From: Erythrobacter litoralis
Lineage (GTDB): Bacteria; Pseudomonadota; Alphaproteobacteria; Sphingomonadales; Sphingomonadaceae
NCBI RefSeq assembly: GCF_001719165.1
Contig: NZ_CP017057.1
Span: forward strand, 496,001-560,000
Direction: 5' to 3'
Length of the DNA: 64,000 nucleotides
Position numbers and translations under genes: made by a program. This document shows, one piece after another, positions 27,789 to 37,084 of the stretch (position 1 is its first letter; each line of letters starts with the position of its first letter). The notes under the pieces are model-generated. The model saw only the letters and a program-made list of their open reading frames with translations, did no database searches and was not told the origin of the DNA.

Positions 27789-28175
27789 GTGACTGACGTC
27801 CTCACCCGCCGCGCCGATTTCCTCGCCGCGAACCGCGGCCTGCGCAACGCGCGGGCCGGTTTCGTGCTCCTCACCCGGCCCAACGGGGCAGAGGGGATGC
27901 GTTACGGGATCACCGTCACCAAGAAGATCGGCAATGCGGTCGTGCGCAACCGGATGAAGCGCCGCTTTCGCGAGCTGCTGCGCGCTGTGCTGTCGGAACA
28001 CGGACTTCCCGATCATGATCACGTCCTGATCGGGCGCAGCGGGGGGATCGAGCGCGATTTCCATCTCATGAAAGCCGAACTGGTCCAGGCGCTTGAACGC
28101 GCCCGCGCCGGCCGGTCCGATCCCGGAAGGGGCCGTCGCCCGCGCCGCGGGAGCCGCGCGGGCGCGAAGCAATGA
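27789..28175 (+). CDS. rnpA: Ribonuclease P protein component
   Basis: This 128-residue basic protein has the signature [10 protein letters not shown] (the RNR motif, about residues 53-62) preceded by [14 protein letters not shown]. It binds the catalytic RNA of RNase P to mature tRNA 5' ends. It starts with GTG at 27789. The C-terminal 20 residues are a poorly conserved Arg/Gly tail. It sits 18 bases past the terminator described in the gap. Confidence 0.95.
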   Translation: MTDVLTRRADFLAANRGLRNARAGFVLLTRPNGAEGMRYGITVTKKIGNAVVRNRMKRRFRELLRAVLSEHGLPDHDHVLIGRSGGIERDFHLMKAELVQALERARAGRSDPGRGRRPRRGSRAGAKQ

Positions 28176-28248
28176 GTCCGCCCGAGATGGACCGCGCGGT
28201 CAACCCGCTCTAGGCTCGCACGCGATCTCCCAGCGGAGCCCAGCAATC

Positions 28249-28458
28249 ATGAAACATGTCCTTATCGTCTTCGCGCGCGCCTGGCAGCTCGGCCCCTCGC
28301 GAATCCTGCCGCCGACCTGTCGCTATGCCCCGTCCTGCAGCCAGTACGCGATTGAGGCGCTGTCGCGCCATGGTGCGCTCAAGGGTGGATGGATGGCGAT
28401 TAAGCGGCTAATGCGCTGCCACCCTTGGGGCGGCCACGGCTACGACCCGGTTCCCTGA
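28249..28458 (+). CDS. yidD: Membrane protein insertion efficiency factor YidD
   Basis: This 69-residue protein has the family motif [19 protein letters not shown] with its three cysteines, and ends [14 protein letters not shown]. YidD is a small inner-membrane-associated protein that helps YidC-dependent insertion. GGAG lies upstream of the ATG at 28249. A longer frame opens at 28093 but overlaps rnpA and has no family character. Confidence 0.95.
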   Translation: MKHVLIVFARAWQLGPSRILPPTCRYAPSCSQYAIEALSRHGALKGGWMAIKRLMRCHPWGGHGYDPVP

Positions 28459-28533
28459 GGGGCCTGCCGGACGGATACGCGCCCGGTATCACGACCAGAA
28501 CACGCAACGACGCCTTTTCGGAAAAAAGCCATC

Positions 28534-30351
28534 TTGGACACTCGCAATCTCGTTATCGCTGCGGCGCTTTCCTTCCTGCTGATCGTGGGTTGGGATTACG
28601 GCATGCGCTATTTCTATCCCGAGGCATCGATCAGCGCAGCGGTTTCGCCAGAAGGCGATGCGCCCGCCGCCTCCGCTGTCGAAGGTGCGGCAGCGGGCGA
28701 CCTCGCCAGCGCCAGCCCGGGCGGGGCCGTGGACGCAGCGGCGCCCGGGACGGATGCGATGAGCGGCCCGGTCGACCTGTCCGCCGCGCTTGCCAGCGAG
28801 ACGCGGGTTGCGATCGACGCCCCGCGCATTGCGGGCTCGATCAACCTCGTCGGGGCGCGGATCGACGACATCGTGCTCAAGGACCACCGCGAGACGGTCG
28901 ACAACAATTCGGGTCCCGTCCGCCTGTTCGCGCCCGACCGCACCGAGGCGCAGCATTTCGCCGAATTCGGTTTCGTCACCGGCAACGGCAAGCTTCCCGC
29001 GAACACTCTCTGGCAGGCGAGCGGCGAACGCCTCACGCCCGAAACGCCGGTAACCCTGACACACCAGGCCGGCGATCTGACCTACCGGATCGAACTTTCG
29101 ATCGACGACAATTACATGATCACCGCGCGCCAGAGCGTCGCCAATACCGGGTCGGACGGGGCGATCGTGCAGCCCTTCGCGCTGCTCAAGCGCACCGATC
29201 GTACCGCCACCGCGGACGAATTCCTCGTCCATTCCGGCCCCGTCGGGGTTTTCGGGGGGACGCTGTTCGACGGCAACAATTACGAGGAACTGACCGAGCT
29301 CGGCCGCGATACGCCCGCTGGCAATCCCGCCTGGCTGGGCTTCACCGATCGCTACTGGCTGTCCGCTCTGATCCCCTCGGAAGGTGCGGGCGACGTCAAT
29401 CGGGCGGGCTTCTATTCGCTCGGCAACAATCTTTTCAGCACCGAGCTTCGCTATGACGCGCAGCCCGTTCCGGCGGGGCAGACGATTTCCCAGCAGAGCC
29501 GCCTGTTCGTCGGCGCGAAGGAGAGCGAACTGCTCGATGCCTATGCCGACAATCTCGGCATCGAGAATTTCGGGCTCGCGATTTCGTGGGGTTGGTTCCA
29601 GATCCTCGAGAAACCGCTGCTCTGGCTGCTGCGCAATCTCAATGCGCTGGTCGGCAATTTCGGTGTCGCGATCATCCTGATGACGGTCGTCATCCGCGGC
29701 CTGCTCTTCCCGATTGCGCAGAAGCAATTCTCAAGCATGGCCCAGATGAAGGCCGTGCAGCCCAAGATGAAGGCGATCCAGGAGCGCTACAAGGACGACA
29801 AGCAGAAGCAGCAGCAGGAGATCATGAAGCTCTACAAGGACGAGAAGGTGAACCCGCTTGCCGGGTGCCTGCCGCTGCTCGTCCAGATTCCGATCTTCTT
29901 CGCGCTCTACAAGGTGCTCATCCTCGCGATCGACATGCGCCACGAACCCTTTGCGCTGTGGATCGTGGACCTTTCCGCGCCCGACCCTGCGCATATCCTC
30001 AACCTGTTCGGCCTGTTGCCGTACGAGGTCGTAGGCTTCCTCGCGATCGGGCCGTTGGCGATCCTGCTCGGCGTCACGATGTGGCTGACATTCCGGCTCA
30101 ATCCATCCGCGATGGACCCGATGCAGCAGCAGATCTTCAACATCATGCCGTGGATCCTGATGTTCGTCATGGCGCCGTTTGCCGCCGGCCTGCTGCTTTA
30201 CTGGGTGACCTCGAACCTCCTCACGCTCGCCCAGCAAAGCTATCTCTATTCGCGCCATCCCCAGCTTCGCGCGCAGGCGGAGAAGGACAAGCAGGAGATG
30301 GCTAGAAAGAAGGCGGGCGAGGACAAGGATACGAAGAAGGGCAAGGCGTGA
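28534..30351 (+). CDS. yidC: Membrane protein insertase YidC
   Basis: This 605-residue Gram-negative type YidC has an N-terminal membrane helix (LVIAAALSFLLIVGW), a low-complexity Ala/Gly linker, the large periplasmic domain (about residues 85-345), and the five-helix insertase core. The core contains the ISWGWFQILEKPLLWLL start and the KMKAIQERYKDDKQKQQQEIMKLY coiled-coil hairpin. Translation starts at TTG 28534 after GGAAAAA. It inserts proteins alone or with SecYEG. It overlaps engB by 4 bases (GTGA). Confidence 0.97.
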   Translation: MDTRNLVIAAALSFLLIVGWDYGMRYFYPEASISAAVSPEGDAPAASAVEGAAAGDLASASPGGAVDAAAPGTDAMSGPVDLSAALASETRVAIDAPRIAGSINLVGARIDDIVLKDHRETVDNNSGPVRLFAPDRTEAQHFAEFGFVTGNGKLPANTLWQASGERLTPETPVTLTHQAGDLTYRIELSIDDNYMITARQSVANTGSDGAIVQPFALLKRTDRTATADEFLVHSGPVGVFGGTLFDGNNYEELTELGRDTPAGNPAWLGFTDRYWLSALIPSEGAGDVNRAGFYSLGNNLFSTELRYDAQPVPAGQTISQQSRLFVGAKESELLDAYADNLGIENFGLAISWGWFQILEKPLLWLLRNLNALVGNFGVAIILMTVVIRGLLFPIAQKQFSSMAQMKAVQPKMKAIQERYKDDKQKQQQEIMKLYKDEKVNPLAGCLPLLVQIPIFFALYKVLILAIDMRHEPFALWIVDLSAPDPAHILNLFGLLPYEVVGFLAIGPLAILLGVTMWLTFRLNPSAMDPMQQQIFNIMPWILMFVMAPFAAGLLLYWVTSNLLTLAQQSYLYSRHPQLRAQAEKDKQEMARKKAGEDKDTKKGKA

Positions 30352-31028
30352 CCGGCACCCCCGATGCGGCGCAGGAGCGCGAACGGCAGGCCCGGGAAGA
30401 CGCCGCATCGCGCCTGTTTTCAGGCCGGGTCGAGTTCCTTCTGTCCGCTCCGCAGCTGAAATTCCTGCCCGATCCGACCGTGCCCGAGATCGCCTTCTGC
30501 GGGCGAAGCAATGTCGGCAAATCCTCGCTTCTCAACGCGCTCACTGGCCGCAAGGCGATCGCCCGCGCGTCGGTCACGCCGGGCCGCACGCAGGAGCTCA
30601 ACTTCTTTGAAGTGGGCGAGCCGACCTTGTTCCGATTGGTCGACATGCCAGGCTATGGTTTCGCCAAGGCGCCGGTGAAGGTGGTCGAACGCTGGAAGAA
30701 CCTGGTGAAGAGCTATCTGCGCGGGCGGCAGGTGCTCGCGCGCAACCTCGTGCTGGTCGACAGCCGCCATGGCCTCAAGGAGGTCGATCGCGAGATGATG
30801 CGAATGCTTGATGAGGCGGCAGTGGGCTATCGCATCGTCCTGACCAAGGCCGACAAGATCAAGGCGAGCGATCTCGAACGCGTAGCGAACAGCGTCGCCG
30901 ACGAAGCGCGCAAGCACCCGGCAGCTTTTCCCGAACTTCACCTCACCAGTGCGGAAAAGGGCATGGGCATCGCCGCGCTGAGAGCGGCGGTGGTGGCCGA
31001 TGCGCTGGGCGAGGAATGGTTCGCCTGA
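30348..31028 (+). CDS. engB: Ribosome biogenesis GTP-binding protein EngB (YihA/YsxC)
   Basis: This 226-residue GTPase has G1 GRSNVGKSS, a G2 threonine in TPGRTQ, G3 DMPGYG and G4 TKAD. It assists late assembly of the large ribosomal subunit. The start is GTG 30348, overlapping the yidC stop as GTGA, so it is coupled to yidC. An N-terminal extension of about 25 residues precedes the GTPase domain. No terminator is visible in the 105-base gap after it. Confidence 0.95.
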   Translation: MTGTPDAAQERERQAREDAASRLFSGRVEFLLSAPQLKFLPDPTVPEIAFCGRSNVGKSSLLNALTGRKAIARASVTPGRTQELNFFEVGEPTLFRLVDMPGYGFAKAPVKVVERWKNLVKSYLRGRQVLARNLVLVDSRHGLKEVDREMMRMLDEAAVGYRIVLTKADKIKASDLERVANSVADEARKHPAAFPELHLTSAEKGMGIAALRAAVVADALGEEWFA

Positions 31029-31133
31029 GCGCGAAGGACTTTCTCGCTGTGCGGACATAGGCGCGCGGCATTCGTCTCTCTCATCGCCCTTTCCCTAGCT
31101 ATCGCGGGGAGGCGAAAGGGAGCGGGTTCGGCA

Positions 31134-31964
31134 ATGCGGATCGAAAAGGCCTATGCCGCGATCGAGGAAGGCCAGATCCATCTGCGCCGCCGGGCAGGTG
31201 CGTGCGAAGCCCTGCCGCTTGCCATGCTCCATGCCTCACCATCTTCCTCGCGCTCGCTCGCCGGCCTGATGGATGCGATGGGCGCGGGACGCGACCTCGT
31301 CGCCTTCGACACGCCCTGCAACGGGCTGTCCTGCGCACCTGTCGCATCCGAGCCCGCAATGGCCGATTTCGCCGACATGCTGGCGCGCGCATCGGCCGCT
31401 CTCGGGATGGAAAGGCTCGCGCTTTACGGGACGCATACCGGGGCGCATGTCGCGGTGGAATGGGCGCTCGCCGAGCCTCGCCAGGTCGCTGCGCTGATCC
31501 TGGACGGCGTTGCGCTGCTGGACGATGCCATGCGTGCCGAATTCCTCGCGCGCTATGCACCGCGCAAGGCGCCCGACGACACCGGCAGCCAGTTCCACTG
31601 GGCGTGGCATTTCATTCGCGACCAGATGATCTTCTTCCCCCATTTCGAGAAAGACGCTGCGCATCTGCGCGCGGGCGGCGATCTCGACCCGCGTTTGCTG
31701 CACGATCTCACCCTCGAAGTGCTGAGCAATCTCGAGATATATCACCGCCCGTACGAGGCGGTCTTTCGCCACGAGGTGCGCGCTGCGCTGGCGCGGCTCG
31801 ACCTGCCGGTGCTGGTGCTGTCGGATGGGACCGGCGCGCTCGATCCGGCGAGCGAGGAGATCGCGGGGCTCGTCAAAGGCGCGCGGCTGGTGCGCGGCTG
31901 CGATGGCGAAGCGGCAAAGGCCGCCGCGATCGAAGCCTTTCTGGAGGACATCAATGCCGGATAG
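31134..31964 (+). CDS. Alpha/beta-hydrolase fold protein with His at the nucleophile position
   Basis: This 276-residue protein has an oxyanion-type turn at MLHASPSSSRS (about residue 31) and a strand-turn-helix LALYGTHTGAHVAVEWA where the GxSxG elbow should be. The central residue is His101, so the usual Ser nucleophile is missing. LPVLVLSDGTGALD provides the expected late acidic strand. I infer an inactive or altered hydrolase. It overlaps the SDR gene by 11 bases, suggesting the pair works on one substrate. Confidence 0.75.
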   Translation: MRIEKAYAAIEEGQIHLRRRAGACEALPLAMLHASPSSSRSLAGLMDAMGAGRDLVAFDTPCNGLSCAPVASEPAMADFADMLARASAALGMERLALYGTHTGAHVAVEWALAEPRQVAALILDGVALLDDAMRAEFLARYAPRKAPDDTGSQFHWAWHFIRDQMIFFPHFEKDAAHLRAGGDLDPRLLHDLTLEVLSNLEIYHRPYEAVFRHEVRAALARLDLPVLVLSDGTGALDPASEEIAGLVKGARLVRGCDGEAAKAAAIEAFLEDINAG

Positions 31965-32703
31965 ATCCATCCATCTCGTCGCCGGTGCAAGTTCGGGCAT
32001 GGGACGCCAGACCGCGCTGAAACTGGGCGCGAGCGGAAGCCATGTCGTCGTCGCCGCACGCAGGCTCGACGCGCTGGAGGAACTGGCGGGCGAGATCGAG
32101 GCTGTCGGGGGAAGCGGCGAGGCGATGGCCTTCGACGGCACCGATCCCGCCAGCGTTGCGGCATTGATCGGACGGATCGAGAGCGCGCACGGGCGGCTTG
32201 ACGGCGCGTTCAACAATCTCGGCGACACGCTCGGCGATTCGCCGCTCGACGAAACCCCGCCCGAACGCTGGGATGCGACGCTCGCGGTCAATCTCACTTC
32301 GGTCTTTCACCTCATGCGGCACGAAATTCCGCTGATGCTGCGCGGCGGCGGGGGAAGGATCGTCAACACCGCCTCGACCGGGGGGCTGCGCGGAACGAAG
32401 GCGATGAGCGATTATTCCGCCGCTAAATGGGGCCTCATCGGCCTCACCCGTTCGGCCGCGCTCGACTATGCCGACCAGGGCATGGTCATCAACGCGATCG
32501 CGCCCGGGATCATCGCGACCGAGAAATTCCGCGCCTTCGAGGCGAACATGCCCGACCTGTTCGAGACCCTGCGGCTGGCGACCCCCGTTCAGCGCTTCGG
32601 CGACATGGGCGAGATTGCCGATCTCGTGTGCTGGCTGCTGCGCGAGGCTCCGGGTTTCATGACCGGCGCGGTCCTGCCGGTCGACGGCGGACGCACCGCC
32701 TGA
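31954..32703 (+). CDS. SDR family NAD(P)-dependent oxidoreductase
   Basis: This 249-residue classical short-chain dehydrogenase has the cofactor motif GASSGMG, NNLG in place of NNAG, and the catalytic Ser/Tyr/Lys set in TASTGG and YSAAKWG. IAPG and a late VDGG motif complete the family pattern. The start is ATG 31954, inside the end of the preceding gene. It probably reduces or oxidises a small hydroxy/keto compound. It converges on the VOC gene with a 7-base gap. Confidence 0.92.
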   Translation: MPDRSIHLVAGASSGMGRQTALKLGASGSHVVVAARRLDALEELAGEIEAVGGSGEAMAFDGTDPASVAALIGRIESAHGRLDGAFNNLGDTLGDSPLDETPPERWDATLAVNLTSVFHLMRHEIPLMLRGGGGRIVNTASTGGLRGTKAMSDYSAAKWGLIGLTRSAALDYADQGMVINAIAPGIIATEKFRAFEANMPDLFETLRLATPVQRFGDMGEIADLVCWLLREAPGFMTGAVLPVDGGRTA

Positions 32704-32710
32704 TCCGGAG

Positions 32711-33133
32711 CTATTCGGTCGCGAAGAGCTGGCCCGGATCCGCGAAAGCCTTGAATTCGAGAGCGTTGCCCGCCGGATCGCGCAGGAACATCGTCGCCTG
32801 TTCGCCGGGCTGCCCCCTGAAGCGCACGGTCGGCTCGATCACGAAATCGCATCCGGCCCCGCGGAGGCGTTCGGCGAGCGCTTCCCAGTCGGCCATGCCC
32901 AGCACCAGTCCGAAATGGGGAACCGGGACGCCGTGGCCGTCGACATGGTTGCTTGCGCGGTCGCCGGCCCCGCCGGGAGCAAGATGGGCGACGATCTGGT
33001 GGCCATGGAAATCGAAATCGATCCATTCGTCGCAGGACCGTCCCTCCGCACAGCCCATCACCCCGCCATAGAAGGCGCGCGCGGCGGCGAGGTCGTCGAC
33101 CGGGAAGGCGAGGTGGAACGGGGGCAGGCTCAT
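32711..33133 (-). CDS. VOC (glyoxalase/bleomycin-resistance) family protein
   Basis: This 140-residue protein has two beta-alpha-beta-beta-beta modules: [21 protein letters not shown] at the start and [16 protein letters not shown] near the end. His8, His65/His73 in the middle and a late Glu match the metal-binding positions of VOC dioxygenase or lyase enzymes. The substrate cannot be predicted. It is a single gene, divergent from the GST gene. Confidence 0.88.
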   Translation of the reverse strand: MSLPPFHLAFPVDDLAAARAFYGGVMGCAEGRSCDEWIDFDFHGHQIVAHLAPGGAGDRASNHVDGHGVPVPHFGLVLGMADWEALAERLRGAGCDFVIEPTVRFRGQPGEQATMFLRDPAGNALEFKAFADPGQLFATE

Positions 33134-33271
33134 GGGTGATCGAATCTCCGTTTGCTGCGCGCCCGTCTAGCCCGATCAGCCTCGACAGCCCAAGCCTGTA
33201 TGCCTACCTGCGGGACTGGTAGCCGCGCGGCCTTTGCAGACGTGGCGCCCGCAAGGTGGAGCAGGAAAGCC

Positions 33272-33928
33272 ATGAAGCTCATCATCGGCAACAAGAACTA
33301 TTCGAGCTGGTCGCTGCGCGGCTGGCTCGCGGCGAAACAATCGGGCCTCCATTTCGAGGAAATCACAGTGCCCATGAAGGGCGAGGAATGGGAGCGGGCC
33401 AAGCACGACGAAATGCAGCCATCGAGCGGCAAGGTCCCGATCCTGTGGGACGGCGAGACGGTGATCTGGGACAGCCTTGCGATCATGGAATATCTCGCCG
33501 ACAAGGTCGGGCGCGACCGCTTCTGGCCCAAGGAGGACACCGCGCGCGGCATGGCCCGCGCTATGGTGGCGGAAATGCATTCCTCCTATCTATCGCTGCG
33601 CAGGGAAATGCCGATGAACATCCGGCGCCGCGCCCAGCTGGGGGACGTGACCGACGAAACCCGCCACGATATCGTGCGCATCCTCGGCCTGTGGGCGGAG
33701 GCCCGCGCGCGGCATGGCAAGGGCGGGCCGTTCCTGTTCGGGACCTTCGGCGCGGCGGACATCTTCTACGCGCCCGTGGTATCGCGCTTCATCACCTATG
33801 GGATCGGGGTTCCGGGATTCGCGCAGAGCTATATGCAGGCGGTCTGGGAACACGACTGGATGCGAAACTGGATCGAGGCGGCAGAGAACGAACAATGGGT
33901 GATCGAGCAATACGAAACCGTCATGTGA
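33272..33928 (+). CDS. Glutathione S-transferase family protein
   Basis: This 218-residue protein has an N-terminal thioredoxin-like domain beginning MKLIIGNKNYSSWSLRGWLA, with the catalytic Ser in NYSSWSLR. SSGKVPILWDGETVIWDSLAIMEYL forms the glutathione site (cis-Pro in VP and the DS pair). A C-terminal all-helical domain follows (about residues 85-218). It resembles zeta/maleylacetoacetate-isomerase-like or YfcF-like members. Start at ATG 33272 follows AGGAAAG. Confidence 0.92.
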   Translation: MKLIIGNKNYSSWSLRGWLAAKQSGLHFEEITVPMKGEEWERAKHDEMQPSSGKVPILWDGETVIWDSLAIMEYLADKVGRDRFWPKEDTARGMARAMVAEMHSSYLSLRREMPMNIRRRAQLGDVTDETRHDIVRILGLWAEARARHGKGGPFLFGTFGAADIFYAPVVSRFITYGIGVPGFAQSYMQAVWEHDWMRNWIEAAENEQWVIEQYETVM

Positions 33929-33930
33929 GC

Positions 33931-34806
33931 ATGCCCGCGCTGATCGCGGCGCTGGCGCTGCTGGCTACGGTGCTCGTGCCGTCGCAGGCGCTGGCATGGG
34001 GCTTTTATGCCCACCGGAAGACCGCCGAGATCGCCGAGGCCAATGTCTCCCCCGAGACCCGTGCCAAGATCCGCCGGCTGATGGCTGCCGAAAAGCTGCT
34101 CGGCACGCCAGGCTGCGCGCTCGCGACGATCGAGGATGCGAGCGTGTGGCCCGATTGCATCCGGCGCGATTACTGGCGCTGGGGCTACACCGCGGCATGG
34201 CATTATCGCACCGCTCCGATCTGCGAGGCATATGACGCGCGTCGGAACTGCCCGGGCGGATCCTGCGTCACCGGCCAGATCGAGCGCGCCCACCGCGTGC
34301 TTGCCGATGAAAGCCTGCCCGACAATGTCCGGCTGGAGGCACTCGCTTTCATGGTCCATTTCGCAGGCGACGTGCACATGCCGCTCCATTCGGGCGACAG
34401 GGACGATCGCGGCGGAAACGATCGCAGGGCCTATTACGGGATCAAGCCGGGGCTAAACCTGCACAGCATATGGGACGGCCCGCTCGCCGAGCGCGCGATC
34501 AGCGATCCGGCCGACCCGGTGGTCCGCCGCTATTCCGCCGCCGAACGGGCGGAACTGGGCGGCGGCACGCCCGCCGACTGGGGCCGCGAGAGCTGGCAGA
34601 TCAGCCGCAGCTTCGTTTATCCGACTGCCTTCGACACCGAGAATGTCTGCGAGGCCGAACTGCCCGCGGAAACCAAGCTAACCCAGGAAGACATCGTGCG
34701 CGGCGTGCCCATCGCGAAGCGCCGCGTGCAGCAGGCGGGCATCCGCATCGCCGAACTGCTCGAAAGCGCTTTCGCCCCGGGCCCCCTGCCGCCGCCCGCG
34801 CGCTAG
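33931..34806 (+). CDS. S1/P1 family secreted nuclease
   Basis: This 291-residue protein has a signal peptide ending QALA, so the mature protein would start with Trp (WGFYAHRKTAEIAE). In this family that N-terminal Trp amine is a zinc ligand. Other ligands are visible in ASVWPD, WHYRTAP, HFAGDVHMPLH and NLHSIWDG. The enzyme would cut single-stranded DNA or RNA in the periplasm or outside the cell. The ATG at 33931 lies 2 bases after the GST stop; GTG 33925, overlapping it, is an alternative. The 3' end overlaps the convergent LysE gene by 4 bases. Confidence 0.9.
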   Translation: MPALIAALALLATVLVPSQALAWGFYAHRKTAEIAEANVSPETRAKIRRLMAAEKLLGTPGCALATIEDASVWPDCIRRDYWRWGYTAAWHYRTAPICEAYDARRNCPGGSCVTGQIERAHRVLADESLPDNVRLEALAFMVHFAGDVHMPLHSGDRDDRGGNDRRAYYGIKPGLNLHSIWDGPLAERAISDPADPVVRRYSAAERAELGGGTPADWGRESWQISRSFVYPTAFDTENVCEAELPAETKLTQEDIVRGVPIAKRRVQQAGIRIAELLESAFAPGPLPPPAR

Positions 34807-35423
34807 GCAAAGGCTTTCGCCAGGAACCACGCGCCGACCGCCAGCATGGCGAGAGCGAGCACGCGCCTGACCGCCGCTTCGCGCGCGCTGGAGGCGAGCA
34901 GCCCGCGCAGCCGTTCCGCGCCCAGGATCAGGGCGAGATGGATCGCGGTCGCAATGGCGACGCTGACCCCGGCAAGCACGAGGCCTTCGCCATAGGTCGG
35001 CCGCGCGCCGGACACGAATTGCGGCATCACCGTCACGAAGAACAGCGTCGCTTTCGGGTTCAGAAGGTTGATCAGGAACCCGGCGAGGAAATGCCGCTGC
35101 GATGGGCTTTGCGGTGTGCTCGCGGTCGAGCTTTCGCCCGCCTCGCGCCACGCCTGCCATGCGAGCCAAGCCATCATCGCCGCGCCGAGCACCGCCATGG
35201 CCTGCGCAAGCCCCTCGCTCCGCCGCAGCAGCCAGCTCGCCGCGATCACGCTTGCCCCCGCATTGGCCGCGAGACCAAGCGCGATCCCGCCGATCGCCCC
35301 GAGCCCGGCGCGCCGTCCTTGCGAAAGGGTAAGCGCGACCAGCCAGCCCATGTTCGGCCCCGGCGTAAGTTCGACCAGCAGCACGGCGAGCGCGAACCCC
35401 GCGATATCGAGGCCGCCGGGCAA
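34803..35423 (-). CDS. LysE/RhtB family amino-acid exporter
   Basis: This 206-residue protein has six predicted membrane helices. The family signature TPGPNM lies near residue 20, and FLINLLNPKATLFFVTVMPQFV in the middle. RhtB-type members export homoserine, threonine or similar compounds. The start appears to be TTG 35423, directly after the cupin stop; no ATG lies upstream of the signature in frame. With the cupin gene it forms a two-gene minus-strand unit. Confidence 0.88.
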   Translation of the reverse strand: MPGGLDIAGFALAVLLVELTPGPNMGWLVALTLSQGRRAGLGAIGGIALGLAANAGASVIAASWLLRRSEGLAQAMAVLGAAMMAWLAWQAWREAGESSTASTPQSPSQRHFLAGFLINLLNPKATLFFVTVMPQFVSGARPTYGEGLVLAGVSVAIATAIHLALILGAERLRGLLASSAREAAVRRVLALAMLAVGAWFLAKAFA

Positions 35424-35425
35424 GG

Positions 35426-35893
35426 TCAGGGAAGGCGCTCGGTATCGTAGCGGCTTCCGTCCCTGCGGAAATAGCCGTCGGGGCCGAAGGTCATGTCGAT
35501 GTCGGAATAGACCCCTGTGTCATTCGCGGCGTCGCCGGCGCTGATGGCGACATAGACGAAGGGCTCTTCGGAACGGTTCTGCAGGTGATGCCCGTTCGCA
35601 TGGCCCGCAGGCCAAGCGAGGACGTCGCCCGGCCGGACCACTCTCTCGCCCGCATCTTCGACCAGCACCCCCTCGCCCGCAATGACCACCACGAGCTCAT
35701 CGAGTTCGCTGTGCCAGTGCCGCTGCGAGGACCATGCGCCCGGTTCGAGCACGACATGGCTCGCTCCCATCCGGGTCAGGCCCGCTGGCCCTGCGAGCCT
35801 GCGATACCGGCGACCGCGCACCTTTTCATCGAACGGCGCGGGATAGCCCGTCGCATTGGTCCGTTCGATCGCCTCCAGATCGAGCTTGGGCAT
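35426..35893 (-). CDS. Cupin domain protein
   Basis: This 155-residue single-cupin protein has HWHSELDELVVVIAGEG as motif 1 (metal ligands His, His, Glu) and HANGHHLQN as motif 2, preceded by RPGDVLAWPAG. The conserved core MGASHVVLEPGAWSS fits a metal-binding sugar-isomerase-like or sensor cupin. It sits upstream of the LysE exporter with a 2-base gap. Only 29 bases separate it from the divergent dapE start. Confidence 0.85.
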   Translation of the reverse strand: MPKLDLEAIERTNATGYPAPFDEKVRGRRYRRLAGPAGLTRMGASHVVLEPGAWSSQRHWHSELDELVVVIAGEGVLVEDAGERVVRPGDVLAWPAGHANGHHLQNRSEEPFVYVAISAGDAANDTGVYSDIDMTFGPDGYFRRDGSRYDTERLP

Positions 35894-35922
35894 GGGCGCA
35901 TTCTCCTGCTAGCGGGGTAAGC

Positions 35923-37077
35923 ATGAGCAAAACCCTCGAACTTGCCAAGCGGCTGATCGCCGCGCCCAGCGTGACGCCCGCCACGGGCGCCGTTTTCGAC
36001 GAACTCGAAGCGATGCTGATTCCGCTGGGCTTCGCGGTCCACCGCTTCAGGCGCGGAGAGGGCGAGGAAGGCAGCGACGAGGCTCCGGTAGAGAACCTCT
36101 TCGCGATCCGGATGGGGCCTGAGGGCTCCTCCCATTTCGCCTTTGCGGGGCATCTCGACGTGGTTCCGCCGGGTGAGGGCTGGGCGAGCGACCCGTTCGA
36201 GCCGACCGTGCGCGGCGAACTCCTTCATGGACGCGGTGCGGTCGACATGAAGAGCGCGATCGCCGCCATGGTGACGGCGGTCGAGGACGTCCCGCGCGAG
36301 GCTGGCACGATAAGCTTCATCATCACCGGCGACGAGGAAGGCCCCGCGCTCCACGGCACGCGCGCGCTGATCGATTACATGACGGCCGAAGGCGCGATTC
36401 CCGACCTGTGCCTCGTGGGAGAGCCTACCAGCTTTCACCGGCTGGGCGACATGATGAAGATCGGGCGGCGCGGCTCGGTCAATATCTGGCTGACGGTCGA
36501 GGGCACGCAGGGTCATGTCGCCTATCCGCATCTCGCCGACAATCCGATCCCGAAACTCGTCGCGATGCTGGCCGAACTCGATGCGCTGATGCTCGACACC
36601 GGGACCGACTGGTTTCAGCCTTCCAATCTCGAGATCACGGACATCGAAGTCGGCAACCGTGCGCACAACGTGATCCCCGCGCAGGCCAAGGCGCGCATCT
36701 CGATCCGTTTCAACGACCTTCATTCGGGCGCGAGCCTGTCCGAACGCGTCGTCGCCATTGCCGAGAAGCATGGCGGCACCGCGCTCCCGATCATTTCCGG
36801 CGAGCCGTTCCTGACCGAACCGGGGGCGTTTTCGGCGCTGGTCGCCGGGGCGATCGAGGCCGAAACCGGCAGTGCGCCCGAACAGTCGACCACCGGGGGC
36901 ACGTCCGATGCGCGGTTCCTGCGCGCCGTGTGCCCGGTGATCGAATTCGGCCTGTGCAACGCGACGATGCACAAGCGCGACGAAGCTGTGGCCATACCCG
37001 ACCTCGATGCGCTAGCTCGTATCTATGCGCGCGTTGCCAAGGGGGCTCTGGCGCTCGACATGAAGCAGGGGGCGTAG
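35923..37077 (+). CDS. dapE: Succinyl-diaminopimelate desuccinylase
   Basis: This 384-residue M20 family enzyme of the lysine/meso-DAP pathway has zinc-binding GHLDVVPPG, GRGAVDMKS with the bridging Asp, and TGDEEGPA with the catalytic Glu. Late HKRDE gives the last ligand, and TTGGTSDARF is specific to DapE. The product supplies peptidoglycan cross-links. dapB for the same pathway lies 4 kb downstream on the other strand. The ATG at 35923 follows a GGGG run. Confidence 0.95.
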   Translation: MSKTLELAKRLIAAPSVTPATGAVFDELEAMLIPLGFAVHRFRRGEGEEGSDEAPVENLFAIRMGPEGSSHFAFAGHLDVVPPGEGWASDPFEPTVRGELLHGRGAVDMKSAIAAMVTAVEDVPREAGTISFIITGDEEGPALHGTRALIDYMTAEGAIPDLCLVGEPTSFHRLGDMMKIGRRGSVNIWLTVEGTQGHVAYPHLADNPIPKLVAMLAELDALMLDTGTDWFQPSNLEITDIEVGNRAHNVIPAQAKARISIRFNDLHSGASLSERVVAIAEKHGGTALPIISGEPFLTEPGAFSALVAGAIEAETGSAPEQSTTGGTSDARFLRAVCPVIEFGLCNATMHKRDEAVAIPDLDALARIYARVAKGALALDMKQGA

Positions 37078-37084
37078 CACCGCG

